Shown here piece after piece: positions 1 through 5,645 of a stretch of DNA of 64,000 nucleotides (positions are counted from its first letter, which is position 1; every line of letters starts with the position of its first letter). A model generated the notes under the pieces. It did no database searches. It was not told where the DNA came from and saw nothing but the letters and a program-made list of their open reading frames with translations. Source of the DNA: Polymorphobacter_B sp038225475. Lineage in GTDB: Bacteria; Pseudomonadota; Alphaproteobacteria; Sphingomonadales; Sphingomonadaceae. The DNA is taken from contig JBBRRA010000001.1 of assembly GCA_038225475.1 (NCBI GenBank), positions 248,001 to 312,000 of the forward strand, in the 5' to 3' direction. A program made the translations under genes and the position numbers.

Positions 1-1815
1 CTCGAAGCCCGACGCGCTGACGGCGATCTGCGTGGCGAACTGCGGGCCGCCGCTGCTGCCGTGGCCGAGCTCGAGCGGGAAGCGCACGTCATGGAAAGCC
101 GGCACGGTCTCGTCTCCCTGAATGCTGAATGTCACAAAGCCGTCGCGCGCCACTTGCGGCCACGCCCAAAGGAACACCGCGCCGACCCCGCGTGCCTGCG
201 CTGCATCGGCCGTAGCCGCGATCGCCTGCCACTGTGCCCGGTCGGCCGCATCGGCAACGAAACCTGCGAAATAATGCTGGTTCGCGAGCGGATAGCCGAG
301 CCGCCCCGCCACGACCGCGCGCGCCGACGCCTGCCCGGCAAAGTCGCCGCGCGTGACGAAATCATAGTCCTCGAGCTGGAGCACATCGAACGCCGGCGAC
401 GCCCAGGCAGCGGGCAGATTGGCGCGCAGCAGCCCGGGCGCGGCGGCGCTGACGACCTGCGGCGCATAAAATAGCAGACAGGTCTGCACCATCGCCACCT
501 CGGCGCGCACCGCGTCGCGCAATGCCAGCGTCGCGTCGCCCAGCCTCGCCCCGAGCCAGTCGAGAAAGGCGAGCATCGCGGCGTCCTGTGCGCCGTCGAC
601 GGAGCGCACCACCGGCGCCGCATGCCCGGTCTGCGCGGCAAAGGCTGCGACCGTCGCGGCATCGTAAAAGCACGGCCGCCGGTCGCTGCCGACCCACCAC
701 CACGGCTCGCCAATCTGGAAACGCGCCGCCAGCCCGGCGTCCGCCGTCAACCGGACGAACGCGCGCGCGGCGCGCTGCAGATACGCCATCGCGGCGATAT
801 TCGTTGGCGACAGCAGCGTCGATGGCGGCGACCAGCCGGTCAGCGCCGGGTTGCCATCGGCATCGCGCTGTTTCCACGCCTCGGGCGCGTGCATGTCGAG
901 CAGTTCGAACGACAACGAGACGATCACGTCGAACCCGAGCGCTGCGGCACGCGCCGCAAAATCGCGGTGCCAGGCGATCGCCGCTGCATTGATCGGGCGC
1001 GAGGCGTCCGCCTCGAACCGCGCCGTGCCCGCGTTCCAGCCAAGCTGGAAATAGTGGCTCATGCCGACATAGTGATTGAGGACGCGCGCATAGCCCATCT
1101 GGACGATGCCGCGCAGCAGCCGTTCAGGCGTCTGATTATAACAGTCGTCATAGCCGGTCGCGATGCCGAGCCCATGCGGCGGGACCACCGTATCGCCGAT
1201 CGCCAGCGTCGCCCCCGGCCCGTCGCACGCTATCGCCGACAGCGTAACGGACGCATCGACCGGGGTGGCAAGCGGCGCGTCGGCCCCGGTATAGGCGGCG
1301 GGAACCAGCGCGATGAACAGCCGGTCGATATCGCCCGCCCATACCGGATCGGCCTCGCTCGGCAATGCAAAGCCGCCGCTCAGCGCATCGAAATCGAGCG
1401 TTACCACCGCATCGGCGGGCGTCCCGACCGCATAATTCCACAACCGGACATACCAGCTGCGCGCGGTCCCGCCTGCGTCGCGCCCCTCGATCTTCAGCGT
1501 CGCGCCGTTCAGTGCATCGAGCGGCCGCAGCCCGGAGCTGCCCTGCCAGCGGAACCGCAGCGTCAGCCCGCGATAATCGCGCGACGTGGCATAGCCGAGC
1601 AGCGGATGATCGACGCGATCGTCCGATGCCCAGATCAGCCCGGCGAGGTCGTTCGCCTTCAAAAAGCTGAGATCGACCCGCAGCGACTGCGGCGCGGGCG
1701 TGGTGACTGCGGCCACCATCGGCCGCGGAAAATTGACCGTCCAGAAACGGGCATCGAACCGCTTGATCCAGTCGCGACGCTGCTGGTCGGCGGCAGTGGC
1801 GAGCCAATGTCCCAT
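1..1815 (-). CDS. Large tail protein with C-terminal DUF2460 start, partial
   Basis: Open frame of 605 codons with no stop, continuing past the left edge of the window. Its ATG overlaps the stop of the tape-measure gene (ATGA). The first 570 or so residues form a distinct N-terminal region; its second half has aromatic-rich beta/alpha patterns such as HYVGMSHYFQLGW, IVSLSFELLD, QIGEPWWWVGS and LQLEDYDF that look like a TIM-barrel glycoside-hydrolase fold. The last visible residues, FHDVRFPLELGHGSSGGPQF, match the start of the DUF2460 family, which in RcGTA is the distal tail protein gp12. The position directly after the tape measure also fits gp12. The frame therefore looks like a fusion of a large N-terminal tail or sheath-like domain to a distal-tail domain. 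The DUF2460 match is seen; the TIM-barrel reading is inference. Confidence 0.8.
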   Translation of the reverse strand, partial: MGHWLATAADQQRRDWIKRFDARFWTVNFPRPMVAAVTTPAPQSLRVDLSFLKANDLAGLIWASDDRVDHPLLGYATSRDYRGLTLRFRWQGSSGLRPLDALNGATLKIEGRDAGGTARSWYVRLWNYAVGTPADAVVTLDFDALSGGFALPSEADPVWAGDIDRLFIALVPAAYTGADAPLATPVDASVTLSAIACDGPGATLAIGDTVVPPHGLGIATGYDDCYNQTPERLLRGIVQMGYARVLNHYVGMSHYFQLGWNAGTARFEADASRPINAAAIAWHRDFAARAAALGFDVIVSLSFELLDMHAPEAWKQRDADGNPALTGWSPPSTLLSPTNIAAMAYLQRAARAFVRLTADAGLAARFQIGEPWWWVGSDRRPCFYDAATVAAFAAQTGHAAPVVRSVDGAQDAAMLAFLDWLGARLGDATLALRDAVRAEVAMVQTCLLFYAPQVVSAAAPGLLRANLPAAWASPAFDVLQLEDYDFVTRGDFAGQASARAVVAGRLGYPLANQHYFAGFVADAADRAQWQAIAATADAAQARGVGAVFLWAWPQVARDGFVTFSIQGDETVPAFHDVRFPLELGHGSSGGPQFATQIAVSASGFE

Positions 1816-2393
1816 CAGCCGTCGGCCCGGTCGAGCGCTTGGCGTACTGCGCGCGCCACCTGTGCCCCGCTGCGCCCCATGAACGCCGCGTCGGACCCGC
1901 TCGGCGCGGCGACGTTGACGGTGATGTGCACCGCCCCGCGCGGACTGCCGCCCGCCGCCTGGATGCTGCCGGCGCTGGTCGGTACGAACAGTTCGGGCCC
2001 GCGCTCGCCGACCATATACGGCCGACCCCCGGTAACCGGGCCGCCGGTGGCACGACCGGGCGCACCGCCGAACAGCGCACTGGCAAGGCTCGACAGCAAC
2101 CCGCCGCCGCCGCCGCCGTTGCCGCTGCCACCGCCGAACAGCGCGCCGAGGTCGGCCTTGACCGCGCTCGCGGCGATTTCGGCGAGCGCCGAGACTGCGA
2201 CCTTGCGCAAGTCGTCGAACCCCAGCCGCCCCGTGGCGATCGCCTTGGCAAGGCTGGTTTCGATCCGCCGCCCGGCGGTGTCGATCCCGCCCGCCAGCGG
2301 CCCTTCCAAGTCGCTGCGCATCGTTCCGACGTCGCGGGTAAACCCGGCAGTGTCGGCGCGCACCTTGACCAGCAGCGTGTCGAGTTCATTCAT
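1815..2393 (-). CDS. Short tail tape measure protein (GTA gp11-like)
   Basis: 192 aa. The N-terminus carries LVKVRADTAGFTRDVGTMRS, an amphipathic start typical of tape measure and minor tail proteins. A Gly-rich linker (about residues 100-107) is followed by GGRPYMVGERGPELFVPTSAG, a signature seen near the C-terminus of many phage tape measure proteins. It is far shorter than siphophage tape measures (600-1500 aa) and close to the roughly 220-aa RcGTA gp11, so any tail would be short. It starts with an 8-bp overlap with the gene before it, and its stop overlaps the next start, so the tail genes are translationally coupled. Confidence 0.8.
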   Translation of the reverse strand: MNELDTLLVKVRADTAGFTRDVGTMRSDLEGPLAGGIDTAGRRIETSLAKAIATGRLGFDDLRKVAVSALAEIAASAVKADLGALFGGGSGNGGGGGGLLSSLASALFGGAPGRATGGPVTGGRPYMVGERGPELFVPTSAGSIQAAGGSPRGAVHITVNVAAPSGSDAAFMGRSGAQVARAVRQALDRADG

Positions 2394-2568
2394 CGGGGTT
2401 AGCCTCCATCAGCTGGCGAAGTGCGGCGGCACCGAGCGGCGGCGGCTCGGCATCGAGGCCGAGCGCGGCGTGCAGATCGGCCGGCGTCGCGCTCCAGAAT
2501 GTGTCGGGCGTCCAGCCCAGCGCCGCCGCGAGCCGCGCCGCACGCAGCGCCGCATCGGCAAAGCGCAT
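2386..2568 (-). CDS. Small tail assembly protein (rcc01693/DUF2376-like, gp10.1 position)
   Basis: About 60 aa. It has the compact pattern ...ALGWTPDTFWSATPADLHAAL... found in the short protein encoded between gp10 and gp11 of RcGTA-like clusters, where it is thought to act as a tail assembly chaperone. The ATG used here lacks a strong ribosome binding site. An alternative GTG six bases upstream (2574) would overlap the gp10 stop, as happens at other junctions in this cluster. Recognition rests on the motif and the position. Confidence 0.7.
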   Translation of the reverse strand: MRFADAALRAARLAAALGWTPDTFWSATPADLHAALGLDAEPPPLGAAALRQLMEANPDE

Positions 2569-2570
2569 CG

Positions 2571-2879
2571 TCACTGCCCGCGCAGGATCTGGCCGAGCAG
2601 GACGCGCAGCACCGGGGTTGCTGCAGCCAGCCCGCCATCGACCAGCGCCTCCGAAAACGCCGCGCGGTCGAGCCCGGCCGGACGCGGATCGAGGCAATGC
2701 CAGAACAGCGCGGCAAGCTCGCTCAGGCGCAGATCGCCCGCCGCCGCGCGCTCGACGAGGCCGAACAGCGGGCCGAGCTCGCCCTCGGCAGCGATCAGCG
2801 CGGCAAAGCTCGGGCGCAGCCGCCAGACCTCGTCGCCAAGCCGCAATTCGGCTTCACCACGCACCGGGTTGGCGATCAC
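2571..2879 (-). CDS. GTA gp10-family tail protein
   Basis: 102 aa, GTG start overlapping the stop of the tail tube gene (GTGA). The segment GEAELRLGDEVWRLRPSFAA followed by LIAAEGELGPLF is the typical opening of the GTA-gp10 family (phage tail assembly chaperone type). These proteins are encoded between the tail tube and tape measure genes. The family's presence in this exact place is one of the best arguments that the cluster is GTA-like and not a generic siphophage. Confidence 0.8.
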   Translation of the reverse strand: MIANPVRGEAELRLGDEVWRLRPSFAALIAAEGELGPLFGLVERAAAGDLRLSELAALFWHCLDPRPAGLDRAAFSEALVDGGLAAATPVLRVLLGQILRGQ

Positions 2880-3283
2880 AACACGCTGACCGGGCCGGAC
2901 GATTCGAGCGCGAGCGTGTAACTGCGCTCGCCGTTGAAATCGCCGGCATAGTCGAGCTTGGTGATCAGGAAGCTGCCGTGCAGCCGCTCGCCGCTTTCGA
3001 AGCTGACTTCATACGCATCGAGCAGCCCGGCCATCGCGCTCGCCTTGAGCCGCGTCTCGGCGGCGGTGCCGCTGAACACGCCGGCACCGGCGAGCGATAC
3101 CGAACGCACCCCTGCGCCCGACAACAGCTCGCGCCAGCCGCCCGACCCCTTGTTGGTGATGACGATCGTATCGGCGTTGATCGACAGCTGCGTGGTGCGC
3201 AGCCCGGCGATCGTCGTGTAGGTCGGCGGCGTGGCACCGTCGCCGACCTTGAGCAGGAAGGCGCTGCCTTTTTCAACGGCCAT
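2876..3283 (-). CDS. Major tail (tube) protein, TP901-1/GTA gp9 family
   Basis: 135 aa. It begins MAVEKGSAFLLKVGDG and contains GLRTTQLSINADTIVITNKG, GAGVRSVSLAGAGVFSG and a C-terminal ...RSYTLALESSGPVSV strand, all typical of TP901-1-type major tail proteins that stack as hexamers to form the tail tube. GGAG lies 6-7 bases before the ATG. It lies between the tail terminator (DUF3168) and gp10 genes, as in RcGTA. Confidence 0.88.
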   Translation of the reverse strand: MAVEKGSAFLLKVGDGATPPTYTTIAGLRTTQLSINADTIVITNKGSGGWRELLSGAGVRSVSLAGAGVFSGTAAETRLKASAMAGLLDAYEVSFESGERLHGSFLITKLDYAGDFNGERSYTLALESSGPVSVL

Positions 3284-3292
3284 GATGGTCTC

Positions 3293-3685
3293 CTAGAGTT
3301 GTTGGGTGCGGATGCGGAATTCGGCGATGCCCTGCGTCCAGCCGTCGGCGGCTTTGGTCGTGAAGCTGCGCAGGAAGACCACGCCGGCGATGCGATGGCC
3401 GTCGGTGGTACCGCCCAGCGGGCGCACCGCCGCCTCGATTGCGGCGAGCAGCGTTTTTGCGCCCGCGCTGCCCGGCCCCTGGTCCCACAGCGTCAGCTGC
3501 ACCCGGTGTTCATGGCCAACCGCAGACTTGCTGCTCCAGTCGGTGACGACATCGGGGCCAAGCGTCAGATAGGGTGGCACGGCGTCGGCGGGCACGCTGT
3601 CATGCACCGCGCACCCGGCCAGCGCGGGCGCGGCTTGCAGCACGGCAAACAGCGCGCGCTGCACCGCAAGGCTCGCGGAGCTCAC
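3293..3685 (-). CDS. DUF3168 tail completion/terminator protein (gp8-like)
   Basis: 130 aa, GTG start overlapping the stop of the previous gene. It matches the DUF3168 pattern: an N-terminal helix (VQRALFAVLQAAPALAG), then PPYLTLGPDVVTDWSSK, then HRVQLTLWDQG and a C-terminal beta region ending FRIRTQ. In RcGTA and related phages this protein caps the tail tube and joins it to the head. A nine-base gap separates it from the tail tube gene. Confidence 0.85.
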   Translation of the reverse strand: MSSASLAVQRALFAVLQAAPALAGCAVHDSVPADAVPPYLTLGPDVVTDWSSKSAVGHEHRVQLTLWDQGPGSAGAKTLLAAIEAAVRPLGGTTDGHRIAGVVFLRSFTTKAADGWTQGIAEFRIRTQQL

Positions 3686-3942
3686 GACCCGCCGCCGGTG
3701 GCAAGCGTCAGCGGGATCAGCCCGGTCAGCCGCGGATCGGCGGCGCGCGTACGGGTCCCGCGCGCCCGCGCCACCAGTCCCGGCGCGCTCAGCACGACGC
3801 CGTCGGGAACGATCTCGACGGCAACGCCCGGCAGCTCGGCTGCGGCGGTCGCAGCGACTGCGGCGGCGGCGCGTACCACGGCGGCATCGGCCGCAGCGGT
3901 GCCGCGCGCATTCAGGATTTCGACCAGTTCGGCCATCGTCAT
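3682..3942 (-). CDS. Small Ala-rich protein in the head-tail junction, unknown
   Basis: 86 aa, mostly alanine-rich helix in the middle (residues 20-38). It overlaps the head closure gene before it by 4 bp and the DUF3168 gene after it by 4 bp. I do not recognise the family. Its position between head closure (gp7) and tail terminator (gp8) would suit a small neck or tail completion subunit of HK97-gp10 type, but it is shorter than those proteins. It does not correspond to a gene I know of in the archetypal RcGTA order. Confidence 0.6.
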   Translation of the reverse strand: MTMAELVEILNARGTAAADAAVVRAAAAVAATAAAELPGVAVEIVPDGVVLSAPGLVARARGTRTRAADPRLTGLIPLTLATGGGS

Positions 3943-4280
3943 GTTCGGCTCTCCACCAGCAGCGTGATCCGGTCGGGCGTGCGCGGGTCGGGTTCGGCGC
4001 GGATCACCGACAGCAGATGTCCGCGCCAGCGAAAGCGGCTGGCCAGCCCGACATCGTCGCGCGCGCGCAGCGTCAGCCGGAACCGCGGGCGGCTGACCCG
4101 CCCCTCGCCCGCCACCGGGCTGACCGCGTCGCCGAAGCCGCGCTCGATCGGCACTACGGCCGCCCAGTCGAAACCGAGCGGCAGCCAGTTCGCGGTGACG
4201 CCGCCAAGGTCGTCGGCGGCCCCCGACCAGGTTTCGACCGCCACCGCCTCGCGCAGGCGGCCGGCAAATTCATCTGCCAT
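3939..4280 (-). CDS. Head closure / head-tail adaptor protein (gp7-like)
   Basis: 113 aa. The opening MADEFAGRLREAVAVETW, then a mid-region TANWLPLGFDWAAVVP and the end RFRLTLRARDDV...GHLLSVIRAEPDPRTPDRITLLVE match the phage head-tail joining protein family (SPP1 gp16/GTA gp7). The ATG was chosen for the GGGAG eight bases upstream; in-frame codons further upstream have no ribosome binding site. It follows the connector gene, as expected for a protein that closes the portal vertex after packaging. Confidence 0.82.
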   Translation of the reverse strand: MADEFAGRLREAVAVETWSGAADDLGGVTANWLPLGFDWAAVVPIERGFGDAVSPVAGEGRVSRPRFRLTLRARDDVGLASRFRWRGHLLSVIRAEPDPRTPDRITLLVESRT

Positions 4281-4294
4281 GTTACAGGCTCCCT

Positions 4295-4900
4295 TTAGTG
4301 CAGCCGCATCCGGCGCCACGGCCGCCACAGCGCGGCGACGGCAGCGGGCGGGCCACCGGCATCGGCAGCGTCGCGGTGCGTGTAGAGATGCGACACCAGT
4401 CGCGTGATCCCCTGGCGCAGCGGCTCGGGAACGCCGTTCCAGTCGGCCGCCAGCCCGGCGCGGTAGCTGACCGTTACCCGCAGCGGCGGCCGCGCGGGCA
4501 GTTGCAGCCCCCAGCCGTCATAGGGCTGATCACCGTTCAGCGCGGCGGCGACCACGGTGCCAAGCGTGCCGGGGTTGACGACGCGCACCCAGCCGTTGCC
4601 GTCGAGGTCGATGTCGGTTTCGAACGCAGCCCCGCCCAGCGGGCCGGTATCGTCAGCGACGCCGGTGATCGCCACCACCGGCGCGGTGTGAAGCCGTTGC
4701 CAGCGCGCGCTGAGCAGCAGGCGTTCGGTGAAATCGCGGACGAGCAGCCGCTGGTTGGTGAACGCCTCGGCAAGCGCGGTCGCGGTTCGGATGAACCCGG
4801 CGAGCAGCGCATCCTCGTCGCTGCCGGTCAGGCGCAGGAACGCCTTGACCTCGTCGATCGCGACCGGGCTGGCGGCGGCCGGGATTGGTTCGACAACCAT
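4295..4900 (-). CDS. Head-tail connector protein (gp6-like, phiE125 gp8 family)
   Basis: 201 aa. The N-terminus has SPVAIDEVKAFLRLTGSDED followed by LLAGFIRTATALAEAFTNQR, the signature of head-tail connector proteins that bind under the portal. The C-terminal part LRQGITRLVSHLYTHRD is also typical. The ATG overlaps the stop of the preceding gene (TGATG) and has GGAGG seven bases upstream. An in-frame GTG one codon earlier is less likely. Confidence 0.85.
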   Translation of the reverse strand: MVVEPIPAAASPVAIDEVKAFLRLTGSDEDALLAGFIRTATALAEAFTNQRLLVRDFTERLLLSARWQRLHTAPVVAITGVADDTGPLGGAAFETDIDLDGNGWVRVVNPGTLGTVVAAALNGDQPYDGWGLQLPARPPLRVTVSYRAGLAADWNGVPEPLRQGITRLVSHLYTHRDAADAGGPPAAVAALWRPWRRMRLH

Positions 4901-5181
4901 CACCGAGCCTCCACGCGAACCGTTATGGTCCGCTCATCGCTGCGCGTGTCCGACAGGGTAACCTGATTGGTCACCCGGTAGACATGGCCCGCAACGCCCC
5001 CGATCAGCGTTGCCGAGGTGCGCGCCGCGCCGCGTTTGGCCCCCGAAACACTGACGCCAGCGGGCTCGGCGGGGGTTACCTGCCAGCGGCTCGCGACGAT
5101 ATTTTCGGTCTCCAGATAGCCCGCCGCCCAGTCGATCGCATAATCGATCGCCGCCGCCGGATCCTTGAGGAAAATCCCCAC
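4900..5181 (-). CDS. Fibre-tail adaptor-like small protein
   Basis: 93 aa from a GTG with an excellent GGAGG eight bases upstream. The pattern LKDPAAAIDYAIDWAAGYLETENI, then WQVTPAEP and a beta-rich end GGVAGHVYRVTNQVTLSDTR followed by RTITVRV, resembles small phage proteins annotated as fibre-tail adaptors, which have an Ig-like fold. It is the first gene after the mid-cluster terminator and just downstream of the 932-aa fibre-like protein, which suits a role in mounting that fibre. The family match is from memory of the motif and should be treated as likely, not certain. Confidence 0.65.
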   Translation of the reverse strand: MGIFLKDPAAAIDYAIDWAAGYLETENIVASRWQVTPAEPAGVSVSGAKRGAARTSATLIGGVAGHVYRVTNQVTLSDTRSDERTITVRVEAR

Positions 5182-5204
5182 GCCTGTGCCCTCCGCTCGA
5201 GATG

Positions 5205-5233
5205 AAAAACCCCCGCGCCGTCTGGCGCGGGGG
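5205..5233 (-). terminator. Intrinsic terminator inside the phage/GTA cluster
   Basis: On the minus strand there is a perfect 10-bp GC stem (arms CCCCCGCGCC and GGCGCGGGGG, loop AGAC) followed at once by TTTTT. It lies 15 bases past the stop of the 122-aa gene and before the ribosome binding site of the fibre-adaptor gene. Unless it is read through, it would cut off all connector and tail genes downstream. Confidence 0.85.
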
Positions 5234-5248
5234 CAGCAGCGCGGCGTG

Positions 5249-5617
5249 TCAGACCGGCGTGTTGACCTCGACGCTCCACGCCGCAAAGCTGACGGTGCCG
5301 CCAGCGGGCAGCGCCTGCGCCGGGCAGGTGGTGACGTACAACAGGCGCGACGTCGCCGGATCGAGCAGCGCGACATGGTCGGCGGTCCCAGCGGCGGCGA
5401 CCGACAGCCCGGATTTGGCCGCGACGGTCACCTTGCGCCCCGACACATCGCCCGCCGCCAGCGTAAAATCGCCGGTGGTCAGGATCGACTCGCACAGCTT
5501 GCCCGCAACCGCTGCGGCATAGGTCGCCGGCTGGCCGCTGAGCGCCACCATGCTGGTCGCCGACTTGACGATGTTGAGCGCGCCATCGAGGACGTCGCTA
5601 TTAGCATATTTACCCAT
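5249..5617 (-). CDS. Small phage structural-type protein, unknown
   Basis: 122 aa. The opening MGKYANSDVLDGALNIVKSA, then MVALSGQPATYAAA and TTGDFTLAAGDVSGRKVTV, is a pattern I have seen in short proteins encoded next to capsid or fibre genes of alphaproteobacterial prophages; their function is not known. The C-terminal half is all beta and could be a capsid decoration or trimeric fibre accessory. The start is set by AAGGA about nine bases before the ATG; longer frames would overlap the preceding gene. The terminator at 5205 follows directly. Confidence 0.65.
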   Translation of the reverse strand: MGKYANSDVLDGALNIVKSATSMVALSGQPATYAAAVAGKLCESILTTGDFTLAAGDVSGRKVTVAAKSGLSVAAAGTADHVALLDPATSRLLYVTTCPAQALPAGGTVSFAAWSVEVNTPV

Positions 5618-5645
5618 CTGGATTTTCCTTCGGCCGGTGGTGAAA

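Noticed and set aside
622..2889. A 755-aa plus-strand open frame opposite the tail genes
   Set aside because: Shadow of the coupled minus-strand tail genes; Arg- and Pro-rich with no domain.
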